Assembly: GCF_014076495.1 (NCBI RefSeq)
Contig: NZ_CP043575.1
Span: 1,426,001 to 1,490,000 of the forward strand
Source of the DNA: Comamonas koreensis
Lineage (GTDB): Bacteria > Pseudomonadota > Gammaproteobacteria > Burkholderiales > Burkholderiaceae_C
Reading direction: 5' to 3'
Length of the DNA stretch: 64,000 bases
Part shown: positions 51,628 through 59,677 of the stretch, piece by piece
Numbering within the stretch: position 1 is the stretch's first letter
Layout of the letters: each line of letters opens with the position of its first letter
Notes under the pieces: model-generated
Told to the model about the DNA's origin: nothing
What the model saw: only the letters and a program-made list of their open reading frames with translations
Databases searched by the model: none
Made by a program: the position numbers and the translations under genes

Positions 51628-54138
51628 ATGAAAAAAATCAAGTTGGTCATGGTTGGCAACGGTATGGCGGGTGTGCGTGCGCTCGAAGAGCTGCTGGCGC
51701 TGGCGCCGGATCTGTACGAGATAACGGTATTTGGCGCAGAGCCCCACCCCAACTACAACCGCATCCTGCTGTCGCCAGTGCTGGCGGGCGAGCAGACCCT
51801 GGATGACATCGTGCTCAACGACTGGCGCTGGTACGAGACGCATGGCGTGCGCCTGCATGCCGGCTGCACGGTGCATGCGGTGGACCGCGCCCGCCGCGTG
51901 GTGCATGCCCGCAATGCCGATGGTGAGGCGGTGACGGCCGACTACGACCGGCTGATTCTGGCGACCGGCTCCAACCCCTTCATGCTGCCCATTGCCGGCA
52001 AGGAGCTGCAGGGCGTGCTGGCCTACCGCGATATTGCCGATACCCAGGCGATGATCGATGCGGCCCAGCACTGGCGCCATGCAGTGGTCATTGGCGGCGG
52101 CCTGCTCGGGCTGGAAGCGGCCAACGGCCTGATGAAGCGCGGCATGCAGGTGGCGGTGGTGCATGCCGGTGAGTGGCTGATGGAGCGCCAGCTCGATGAT
52201 CAGGCTGGGCAGCTGCTGAAGAAATCGCTGATCGAGCGGGGCATGCAGTTTTTCATGCAGGCGCAGACGCAGGAGCTGCTGGGCAATGCCGAAGGCCGGG
52301 TGCGCGCGCTGCGCTTTGCCGATGGCCGCGAGATCGACGCCGATCTGGTGGTGATGGCCGTCGGCATCCGCCCCAACACGGCGCTGGCCGAGGCCATGCA
52401 CCTGCATGTGAACCGGGGCATTGTCGTCAGCGACACCATGCAGACCATCACCGACCCGCGCATCTATGCGGTGGGCGAGTGCGCGGCGCACCGGGGCATT
52501 GCCTACGGGCTGGTGGCGCCTTTGTTTGAGCAGGGCAAGGTGCTGGCCAACCACCTGGCCGAGATGGGCATTGGCCGCTACCAGGGCTCGCTCACCTCCA
52601 CCAAGCTCAAGGTCACCGGCATTGACCTGTTCTCGGCCGGGGATTTTCAGGGCGGGGAGGGCACCGAGCAGATCGTGCTGAGCGACCCCTACTCAGGCGT
52701 CTATAAAAAGCTGGTGATCAAGGAAGACCGGCTGGTGGGCGCGTGCCTCTATGGCGACACGGTCGATGGCAGCTGGTACTTCAAGCTGCTGCGCGAAGGC
52801 CGCAGCGTGGCCGATATCCGCGACAAGCTGATGTTTGGCGAATCCAACCTGGGCGATGCCGGCCACCAGGGCCAGAACAAGGCCGTCGCACTGGCCGATG
52901 GCGACGAGGTCTGCGGCTGCAATGGCGTGAGCAAGGGTGCCATCTGCAAGGCCATCAAGGACAAGGGCCTGTTCACCCTGGACGAGGTGCGCAAGCACAC
53001 CAAGGCCAGTGCCAGCTGCGGCTCCTGCACCGGCCTCGTAGAGCAGATCATCATGTTCACCGTCGGTGGCGACTATTCGGCATCGCCCAAGACCAAACCG
53101 ATGTGCAGCTGCACGGAGCACGGCCACCAGGCGGTGCGCGATGCGATCCGCGAGCACCGGCTGCTGACGACTGACAGCGTCTTTCGCTTTATGGAATGGA
53201 AGACGCCCAATGGCTGCGCCAGCTGCCGCCCGGCCATCAACTACTACCTGATCAGCACCTGGCCCAAGGAGGCGCGCGATGATCCGCAAAGCCGCTTTAT
53301 CAATGAGCGCAGCCACGCCAATATCCAAAAGGACGGCACCTACAGCGTGATCCCGCGCATGTGGGGGGGCGAGACCACGGCCGCCGAGCTGCGCCGCATT
53401 GCCGATGTGGTGGACAAGTACCAGATCCCCACCGTGAAGGTGACCGGCGGCCAGCGCATTGACCTGCTGGGCGTGAAAAAGGAAGACCTGCAAGGGGTGT
53501 GGAACGACATAGGCATGCCCTGCGGCCATGCCTATGCCAAGGCGCTGCGCACCGTCAAGACCTGTGTGGGCAGCGAGTGGTGCCGCATGGGCACGCAGGA
53601 CAGCACGCAGATGGGCAAGGACCTCGAACGCGCGATGTGGCGCATGTATGCGCCGCACAAGGTGAAGTTTGCCGTCAGCGGCTGCCCGCGCAACTGCGCC
53701 GAATCGGGCATCAAGGATGTCGGCATCATCGGCGTGGATTCGGGCTGGGAGATGTACATCGCGGGGAACGGCGGCATCAAGACCGAGGTGGCGCACTTTC
53801 TCACCAAGCTCAAGACCGCCGAGGAGGTGCTGGAGTACACCGGCGCCTTCATGCAGCTGTACCGGCTGGAGGGCTGGTACCTGGAGCGCACGGTGCACTA
53901 CGTGAGCCGCGTGGGGCTCGACCATGTCAAGCGCCGCATCCTGGACGATGCCGCTGGCCGCCAGGCGCTGTGGGCCCAGCTGCAGCAGGCGCTGGAAGGC
54001 GAGCCCGACCCCTGGTTCGAGACCGACAAGGCGGCTGTGGATCTGCGCCAGTTCCAGCCGCTGCCGGTGCTGCCCCCACTGCAGGCTACGCCTGCGCTGC
54101 CAGCCCTTTCCTCACCCCTCACCACCGCCGGCGCATGA
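51628..54138 (+). CDS. nirB: Assimilatory nitrite reductase, large subunit NirB
   Basis: 836 residues. Reduces nitrite to ammonium with NAD(P)H. The N-terminal FAD/NAD part has LVMVGNGMAGVRALEELL, PHPNYNRILLSPVLAGE and VVIGGGLLGLEAANGL. A BFD-like [2Fe-2S] domain follows (VCGCNGVSKGAICKAI, SCGSCTGLVEQ, about residues 428-470). The siroheme/[4Fe-4S] half carries VTGGQRIDLLGVKKEDL, CVGSEWCRMGTQDS and SGCPRNCAESG. All Cys ligands are present. First gene after the second attenuator; nirD follows by 23 bp. Confidence 0.96.
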   Translation: MKKIKLVMVGNGMAGVRALEELLALAPDLYEITVFGAEPHPNYNRILLSPVLAGEQTLDDIVLNDWRWYETHGVRLHAGCTVHAVDRARRVVHARNADGEAVTADYDRLILATGSNPFMLPIAGKELQGVLAYRDIADTQAMIDAAQHWRHAVVIGGGLLGLEAANGLMKRGMQVAVVHAGEWLMERQLDDQAGQLLKKSLIERGMQFFMQAQTQELLGNAEGRVRALRFADGREIDADLVVMAVGIRPNTALAEAMHLHVNRGIVVSDTMQTITDPRIYAVGECAAHRGIAYGLVAPLFEQGKVLANHLAEMGIGRYQGSLTSTKLKVTGIDLFSAGDFQGGEGTEQIVLSDPYSGVYKKLVIKEDRLVGACLYGDTVDGSWYFKLLREGRSVADIRDKLMFGESNLGDAGHQGQNKAVALADGDEVCGCNGVSKGAICKAIKDKGLFTLDEVRKHTKASASCGSCTGLVEQIIMFTVGGDYSASPKTKPMCSCTEHGHQAVRDAIREHRLLTTDSVFRFMEWKTPNGCASCRPAINYYLISTWPKEARDDPQSRFINERSHANIQKDGTYSVIPRMWGGETTAAELRRIADVVDKYQIPTVKVTGGQRIDLLGVKKEDLQGVWNDIGMPCGHAYAKALRTVKTCVGSEWCRMGTQDSTQMGKDLERAMWRMYAPHKVKFAVSGCPRNCAESGIKDVGIIGVDSGWEMYIAGNGGIKTEVAHFLTKLKTAEEVLEYTGAFMQLYRLEGWYLERTVHYVSRVGLDHVKRRILDDAAGRQALWAQLQQALEGEPDPWFETDKAAVDLRQFQPLPVLPPLQATPALPALSSPLTTAGA

Positions 54139-54161
54139 TGCTGCGCCACCAGGAGACCGAC

Positions 54162-54590
54162 ATGAATGAATGGATCACCATCTGCGCCATCGATGAGATT
54201 CCGGTGCTGGGCGCCCGCCGCGTCGCCCGCGCCCAGGGCCTGGATGTGGCGGTATTCCGCACCGCCAGCGGCGAGGTGTTTGCGCTGCTCGACCGCTGCC
54301 CGCACAAAGGCGGGCCCTTGTCGCAAGGCCTGATGTTTGGCAGCAGCGTGGCCTGCCCCTTGCACAACTGGACGATTGCACTGGCCACCGGCGAGGCCGC
54401 TGCCCCCGATGAGGGCTGTACCCCGCGCTTTGCGGTACGGCTGGAGGGCAGCGCGGTACAGCTGCGCGCCGATGAGCTGGCCGGGCATGCGCTGGCGCAG
54501 ACCCGGCCTGTAGCAGGGCCGGTGGGCCTGGGGCGCTGCGGTTCTGCCGCCTCCAGTTGCAGCCCGTCGCCATCCTCCGTGGCCGCTTAA
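54162..54590 (+). CDS. nirD: Nitrite reductase small subunit NirD
   Basis: 142 residues. A Rieske-like fold with CPHKGGPLSQ and CPLHNWTIAL: both the Cys-x-His and Cys-x2-His pairs are preserved, so it may bind a [2Fe-2S] cluster, unlike enteric NirD which lacks them. ATG 54162 begins MNEWITICAIDEIP with AGGAG upstream. A Ser/Ala-rich ~30-residue tail is extra. Works with NirB. Confidence 0.92.
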   Translation: MNEWITICAIDEIPVLGARRVARAQGLDVAVFRTASGEVFALLDRCPHKGGPLSQGLMFGSSVACPLHNWTIALATGEAAAPDEGCTPRFAVRLEGSAVQLRADELAGHALAQTRPVAGPVGLGRCGSAASSCSPSPSSVAA

Positions 54591-54616
54591 GGCTGCCCCA
54601 CCGGACGGAGCCGCCC

Positions 54617-57478
54617 ATGCAAGAGACCCGATCGACCTGTCCCTATTGCGGCGTGGGCTGCGGCGTGATCATCACGTCCGACGGCCAGCAGATCACCGCC
54701 GTGCGCGGCGACCCGGCGCACCCTGCCAACCTGGGCAAGCTCTGCACCAAGGGCAGCAGCCTGCACCTGACGGCAGCGCCCGCGCTGGCGCGGCAAAGCC
54801 GCTTGCTGCAGCCGATGCAGCGCCTGCAGCGCGGCGCCGCACCCGAGGCCCGCAGCTGGGACACGGCGCTGGACAGCCTGGCTGCCCAGCTGCTGCAGAT
54901 CCGCGCCGACCATGGCCCCGATGCGCTGGGCTTTTACCTGAGCGGCCAGTTGCTGACCGAGGACTACTATGTGTTCAACAAGCTGGTCAAAGGCTTGCTG
55001 GGCACCAACAACCTGGACACCAACTCGCGCCTGTGCATGAGCAGTGCGGTGGCCGGCTACAAGGCCACCCTGGGCGCGGATGCGCCACCGGCCTGCTACG
55101 AAGACATCGACCTGGCCGGCTGCCTGTTCATCAGCGGCAGCAATATGGCCTGGGCGCACCCGATCCTGTTCCGGCGCGTGGAAGAGGCCAAGGCGCGCCA
55201 TCCCGAGCGCAAGATCATCGTTGTTGACCCGCGCCGCACCGAGACCGCCGAGCTGGCCGATCTGCACCTGGCCTTGCAGCCGGGCACCGATGTGATGCTC
55301 TGCCACGGCCTCTTGCACATCATGCTGGCCCAGGGCTGGGCCGATGCGGCCTTTGTCGATGCGCACACCAGCGGCTTTGCGCAGCTGCATGCGATCGTGC
55401 GCGAAGCGACGCCGGAACGCGTGGCCCAGGTCTGCGGCCTGGCGCTGGCAGATCTCTACCTGGCCGCCCAATGGTTGGCCTGGGGCGGGGCCGATGCGCC
55501 GGGCAGCAATAGCGAGCGCCAGCCCACGCTCAGCCTGTACTGCCAGGGGCTCAACCAAAGCAGCAGCGGCACGGCCAACAATGCGGCGCTGATCAACCTG
55601 CACCTGGCCACCGGCCAGATCGGCAAGCCCGGCGCCGGCCCCTTGTCCTTGACCGGCCAGCCCAATGCGATGGGCGGGCGCGAGGTGGGCGGCCTGTCCA
55701 ACCTGCTCAGCGCCCACCGCGACATGGCCAACCCGCAGCACCGGGCCGAGGTGGCCCAGCACTGGGGCGTGGATGCGGTGCCGGCGCTGCCAGGCAAATC
55801 GGCGCTGGAAATGTTCGAGGCCGCAGCCGATGGCCAGATCAAGGCCTTGTGGATTGCCTGCACCAACCCGGCGCAAAGCCTGCCCGAGCAGGCCATGGTG
55901 CGCCGTGCGCTGGAGCGGGCCGAGCTGGTGGTGGTGCAGGAGGCCTTTGCCCAGACCGAGACGACGGCCTACGCCGACTGGCTGCTGCCCGCCACCACCT
56001 GGGGCGAGAAACTGGGCACGGTCACCAACAGCGATCGCCGCATATCGCGGGTGCGCGCTGCGGTGGCCGCGCCCGGCCAGGCGCGCCATGACTGGCAGAT
56101 TGGCGTGCAGCTTGCCCAGCGGCTCGAGCGCCATCTGCGCCCTGGCCGCCCCAGCCTGTTTGCCTATGACACCGAGCAGGCCGAGCGCGGCTGCGAAGCC
56201 ATCTGGATGGAGCACCGCGACAGCACGCGCGGGCGCGACCTGGACATCACGGGCCTGAGCTGGGCGCTGCTGGAAGCGCAAGGCCCGCAGCAGTGGCCGC
56301 TGCCCAGCGGCGCGGCCCAAGGGCGCCAGCGCCTCTACAGCGATGGCCGGTTTGCCACCGGCGATGGCCGCGCGCGCTTTGATGCCCAGCCCTGGAAGCC
56401 GGTGGCGGTGCCGCGCGATGCGCAGTTCCCCTTCAGCCTCAACACGAGCCGGCTGCGTGACCAGTGGCATGGCATGAGCCGCACCGGTCAGCTCGGCCGC
56501 CTGTTTGCTCAGGCCAGCGAGCCCAGCGTGCAGGCCCACCCGCAGGACATGTGCCGGCTGCAGCTGCATGACGGCGACCTGGTGCAGCTGCACAGCCGCT
56601 ACGGCAGCCTGGTGGTGCCGGTGCAAGCCGATGCCGGCCTGCAGCCCGCGCAGCTGAATCTGCCGATGCACTGGGGCAGCATGCACCTGAGCGGCAGCAC
56701 GGTGGACGGCCAGCGCCTGGCAGGGGTGAATGCACTGACCACACCCGAGCGCTGCCCGCGCTCCAAGCAGCCCGAGTTGAAGCATGTGGCGGTGCAGCTG
56801 GAAAAAGCCGAGCTGCCCTGGCAGTGCCTGGGCATGGCCTGGCTCGATGACCGCCAGGTGCTGGCCACGCGCCAGGCGCTGGCGGCCTTGATGGGCGAGT
56901 TTGACTTTGCCAGCAGCGTGCTGTTTGGCCGGGCCGTGCCGCTCGATGGCGCTGCCGGTCAGGGGCGCAATGGCGTGCAGTTCCGCGCTGCTGCGCGCCA
57001 GGCGCCGCCGGCGGCCTTGCTGGCGCGTTTGCAGCAGCTGCTGCAGCTCGATGGCCCGCAGACCCTGCGCTATGCTGATGCGCAGCGCCAGTGCAGCCGC
57101 GCCATCGCCATGGGCGAGCAGGCGGGCGAGCCGGTGCTGCAGGCCTTTTTGCTCTGCGGCGATGCCAGTGCCGGCCAGTGGCTGGCGCCGGTGCTGCGCG
57201 ATGAGCAACCCACGCGCAGCTTTGGCCGCCTGCTGTTGGCCTCGGGCAGCCAGGCGCCAGCTGCTTTGCCGACCCGTGCGCGCCAGGTCTGCGCCTGCAT
57301 GAATGTGGACGAGGCCGCCATTGGCGAGGCCCTGGCCACGATGGATGGCGCGCCGGAGCAGCGCCTGCTGCAGCTCAAAAACACGCTGGGCTGCGGCACA
57401 CGCTGCGGCTCCTGCATTCCCCAACTCAAGCAGCTGGTGCAGCGCGTGGCCCCAGCCGCATTGGCGCCTTCTGTTTGA
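54617..57478 (+). CDS. nasA: Assimilatory nitrate reductase catalytic subunit NasA
   Basis: 953 residues, cytoplasmic Mo-bis-MGD enzyme reducing nitrate to nitrite. The N-terminal [4Fe-4S] ligands are Cys8, Cys11, Cys15 and Cys43 (CPYCGVGC, GKLCTKG). The Mo site region has NLDTNSRLCMSSAVAGYK with the likely Cys ligand. MGD-binding parts include SGSNMAWAHPILFRR and GQPNAMGGREVGG. The C-terminal dinucleotide domain (RDQWHGMSRTGQLGRL) is followed by a BFD-like [2Fe-2S] module (VCACMNVDEAAIGEALA ... CGTRCGSCIPQLKQL, about residues 889-940), as in Klebsiella-type NasA. It ends 20 bp before the siroheme gene. Confidence 0.95.
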   Translation: MQETRSTCPYCGVGCGVIITSDGQQITAVRGDPAHPANLGKLCTKGSSLHLTAAPALARQSRLLQPMQRLQRGAAPEARSWDTALDSLAAQLLQIRADHGPDALGFYLSGQLLTEDYYVFNKLVKGLLGTNNLDTNSRLCMSSAVAGYKATLGADAPPACYEDIDLAGCLFISGSNMAWAHPILFRRVEEAKARHPERKIIVVDPRRTETAELADLHLALQPGTDVMLCHGLLHIMLAQGWADAAFVDAHTSGFAQLHAIVREATPERVAQVCGLALADLYLAAQWLAWGGADAPGSNSERQPTLSLYCQGLNQSSSGTANNAALINLHLATGQIGKPGAGPLSLTGQPNAMGGREVGGLSNLLSAHRDMANPQHRAEVAQHWGVDAVPALPGKSALEMFEAAADGQIKALWIACTNPAQSLPEQAMVRRALERAELVVVQEAFAQTETTAYADWLLPATTWGEKLGTVTNSDRRISRVRAAVAAPGQARHDWQIGVQLAQRLERHLRPGRPSLFAYDTEQAERGCEAIWMEHRDSTRGRDLDITGLSWALLEAQGPQQWPLPSGAAQGRQRLYSDGRFATGDGRARFDAQPWKPVAVPRDAQFPFSLNTSRLRDQWHGMSRTGQLGRLFAQASEPSVQAHPQDMCRLQLHDGDLVQLHSRYGSLVVPVQADAGLQPAQLNLPMHWGSMHLSGSTVDGQRLAGVNALTTPERCPRSKQPELKHVAVQLEKAELPWQCLGMAWLDDRQVLATRQALAALMGEFDFASSVLFGRAVPLDGAAGQGRNGVQFRAAARQAPPAALLARLQQLLQLDGPQTLRYADAQRQCSRAIAMGEQAGEPVLQAFLLCGDASAGQWLAPVLRDEQPTRSFGRLLLASGSQAPAALPTRARQVCACMNVDEAAIGEALATMDGAPEQRLLQLKNTLGCGTRCGSCIPQLKQLVQRVAPAALAPSV

Positions 57479-57498
57479 TGCTCTTGAAAGGTCTTGCC

Positions 57499-58305
57499 AT
57501 GCATGCCATTGCCACCACTCCCTTTGTCGCCGGCCGCTGCTACCTGGTAGGAGCCGGCCCCGGCGACCCCGAGCTGCTGACGCTGCGCGCCTGGCGCGCG
57601 ATCCAGGCGGCCACCTTGCTGCTGGTGGATGACCTGGTCTCCGCCGACATCGTGGCGCTGGCACCGGCTGCCACCCGCACCATCTATGTGGGCAAGCGCG
57701 GCGGCCGGGCCAGCACCTCGCAGGCTTTTATCGAAAAGCTGATGGTGATGGCCGCCCGCCAGGGCGAGACGGTGGTGCGCCTCAAAGGGGGCGACCCCTT
57801 TATCTTTGGCCGGGGCGGTGAGGAGGTCGCGCACCTGCAGGCCCAGGGGGTGCAGGTGGAAGTCATCAACGGCATCACCTCGGGCCTGGCTGCCGCCACC
57901 AGCCTGGGTGTGCCGCTGACCCACCGCGACTATGCCCACGGCGTGGTCTTTGTGACCGGCCATGCCAAGCCCGGTGGCGCGCCTCTGGATTGGCGGCAGC
58001 TGGGGGCGACGGCAGAGGCGATGTCTCTTAGCTTGGTGGTGTACATGGGGGTGGCGGCAGCTCCTTTGATCGAAGCGGGCTTGCTGGCCGGTGGCCTGGC
58101 GCGGGATACGCCGGTGGCCTTGGTGCAGAACGCCAGTTTGCCGAGTCAGCGGGCGGTGTTGACGTCCTTGTCTTGTTTGGTGAGTTGTTTGCAGGGGAGT
58201 GGGTTGGGGAGTCCTTGCATGATGGTGATTGGTCGGGTGGCTGGGTTGGCGGATGCCAGTCTGTTGTGGCAAGGGTTGGTTGAGCCTCTTGAGCGGCAGG
58301 CTTGA
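57499..58305 (+). CDS. cobA: Uroporphyrinogen-III C-methyltransferase (siroheme)
   Basis: 268 residues. Makes precorrin-2 with two SAM molecules, supplying siroheme for NirB. Motifs: YLVGAGPGDPELLTLRA, ADIVALAPAATRTIYVGKRGG, VRLKGGDPFIFGRGGEE, EVINGITSGLAAATSLGVPLTHR and VVYMGVAAAPLI. ATG 57499 has AAAGG upstream; ATG 57478 overlapping the nasA stop is the alternative. No CysG-like dehydrogenase/chelatase domain. The last ~90 codons switch to G/T-rich synonymous codons (many TTG, AGT, GGG), unlike the rest. Confidence 0.93.
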   Translation: MHAIATTPFVAGRCYLVGAGPGDPELLTLRAWRAIQAATLLLVDDLVSADIVALAPAATRTIYVGKRGGRASTSQAFIEKLMVMAARQGETVVRLKGGDPFIFGRGGEEVAHLQAQGVQVEVINGITSGLAAATSLGVPLTHRDYAHGVVFVTGHAKPGGAPLDWRQLGATAEAMSLSLVVYMGVAAAPLIEAGLLAGGLARDTPVALVQNASLPSQRAVLTSLSCLVSCLQGSGLGSPCMMVIGRVAGLADASLLWQGLVEPLERQA

Positions 58306-58346
58306 TTTTTTGTTTTTCGGCAGCGCTTGTTTATTGGCTCTGGTTA

Positions 58347-58619
58347 CTACTGGCGTAGGGCAGCTGGCCGGGTCTCGCCCCGGCGGGCGAGGTACTTTTC
58401 TTGCTCAGCCAAGAAAAGTACCCAAAAGAAGGCTGCCCCTGCTGCCAGCGACCCCCAAAGCTTCGCGTAGCGAATCTTTGGGGGCAACCTGCGGGGACCA
58501 GAGCATGGGGTGTGCGGCCGAACTCACTACGCGCCAAGGCGCTCCGTTCAAACAGCGGCCGCAAGTCAGTTCACGAAGTTTGGCTGCTCTTCGGCAGCCA
58601 AACCACCCCATGCTCTGGT
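58347..58619 (+). repeat. Structured repeat element, copy A
   Basis: About 270 bp. Hairpin 1: GGTACTTTTCTTG / CAAGAAAAGTACC (58391-58422). Hairpin 2: CCCCCAAAG / CTTTGGGGG with nested TTCGC/GCGAA (58452-58484). Stem 3: ACCAGAGCATGGGGTG (58497-58512) with CACCCCATGCTCTGGT (58604-58619), enclosing a conserved word CACTACGCGCC and hairpin 4: TTTGGCTGC / GCAGCCAAA (58579-58602). Homologous to copy B in the opposite orientation. No coding potential. Confidence 0.8.
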
Positions 58620-58625
58620 CTCCTC

Positions 58626-58762
58626 GGCGCTGGCAAAAGGGGTGATGGACAGCCAACAGCCTTCAGGCCATCGCTGCGCTCGGCCTGTTTGGGGGCCGAG
58701 CGTAGCGATGGCCCATTGGTATTTGGCTGTTGGGGTGTTCGCATTCCCCTTTTGCATGCGCC
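58626..58762. repeat. Long central stem-loop between the two repeat copies
   Basis: GGCGC...GCAAAAGGGG pairs with CCCCTTTTGC...GCGCC, then GCCAACAGCC with GGCTGTTGG, then CATCGCTGCGCTCGGCC with GGCCGAGCGTAGCGATG. Nearly the whole 137 bp folds back with a short loop. No ORF. Confidence 0.75.
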
Positions 58763-58767
58763 TGGGG

Positions 58768-59028
58768 CGTGGTGTTTGCGGGGTGGCGCTGGCACCGAAG
58801 AGTGCCAGCGCTTCGTCAACTAGCTTGCCGCGTCTGTTCGAACGGAGCGCCTACGGCGCGTAGTGAGTTTCGCGGCACACCCCGCAAACGCCACGACACA
58901 GGTTGCCCTTCGCAAAGCGAAGGGTCGCAAGCAGCAGGGGCGACCTTCTTTTGGGTACTTTTCTTGGTCGCCAAGAAAAGTACCTCGCCCGCCGGGCGAA
59001 ATCCGGCCAGCAGCCCTACGCCAGTAGC
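58768..59028 (-). repeat. Structured repeat element, copy B (inverted)
   Basis: Inverted, diverged copy of 58347-58619. Hairpin 1 (58954-58984) keeps GGTACTTTTCTTG. Hairpin 2 is now CCCTTCGC-AAA-GCGAAGGG (58906-58924). Stem 3 is CGTGGTGTTTGCGGGGTG (58768-58785) with CACCCCGCAAACGCCACG (58878-58895), one G-U pair. Hairpin 4 is GCGCTGGCAC / GTGCCAGCGC (58786-58811). The stems differ in sequence from copy A but each still pairs. The remainder up to 59123 holds no gene. Confidence 0.8.
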
Positions 59029-59123
59029 AAACAGCGCCCACGATTAGGCGCTGTTAACAAAGAGCTAGCAGCTCTGCGCCACTAGTAAAACTGAAAATTA
59101 AATAAGCGCAGAGCAGGTACCGG

Positions 59124-59612
59124 TCACTTGACCGGAATAACCGTAGAAGCAGGCACCGCCACCGCCGTCACACTGTTCTGCGGCGAGCCCTCAATGACCT
59201 TGTCCGAATACGTCATGTACACCAAGGTATTGCGCGCCGCATCCACCATGCGCACCACCCGCAACCGCTTGAACAGCAGCGAAGTGCGCTCGCTGAACAC
59301 CTCCTCCTGCTGCTTCAAAGGCTTGTCGATACTGATCGGCCCGGCCTGCACACAGGCAATCGAGGCTTCGGAGCGGTCTTCTGCCAGGCCCAGTGCGCCC
59401 TTGACGCCGCCCGTGCGGGCGCGGGAGACATAGCAGGTCACGCCCTTGACCAAAGGGTCGTCATAGGCCTCGACAACGATCTTGTGGTCGGGGCCGATGA
59501 ACTTGAACACCGTGTCCACCGAGCCGATGGTGTCCGGTTGGGCCCAGGCGGCGGTGGCGGCCAGGCAGCCTGCGGCGGCGAGGGTGCGGCGCCAGGAAGA
59601 GGTGATCAGCAT
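59124..59612 (-). CDS. creA: CreA-family exported protein
   Basis: 162 residues with a Sec signal ([19 protein letters not shown]). The mature part matches Cre[54 protein letters not shown], and [20 protein letters not shown]. It is a conserved periplasmic protein of unknown biochemical role. ATG 59612 is preferred over the longer frame because it begins the signal. It is 65 bp downstream of cphA on the same strand, so may be co-transcribed. Confidence 0.9.
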   Translation of the reverse strand: MLITSSWRRTLAAAGCLAATAAWAQPDTIGSVDTVFKFIGPDHKIVVEAYDDPLVKGVTCYVSRARTGGVKGALGLAEDRSEASIACVQAGPISIDKPLKQQEEVFSERTSLLFKRLRVVRMVDAARNTLVYMTYSDKVIEGSPQNSVTAVAVPASTVIPVK

Positions 59613-59677
59613 GGAGGGCGTCCGAAAAAGAAGAGAGGGCTGCACCGGCGCGCTGGCCGGTGCATGCGGGGTCCGGA

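Noticed and set aside
54587..57664. 1025-codon minus-strand ORF opposite nasA
   Set aside because: Antisense shadow; nasA has all conserved cofactor motifs on the plus strand.
58229..58863. Short ORFs across the structured repeat block
   Set aside because: They run through hairpin arms in several frames with no family similarity and no ribosome sites.
58347..59028. CRISPR array or tandem repeats
   Set aside because: Only two inverted, diverged copies; no regular spacer pattern and no cas genes.
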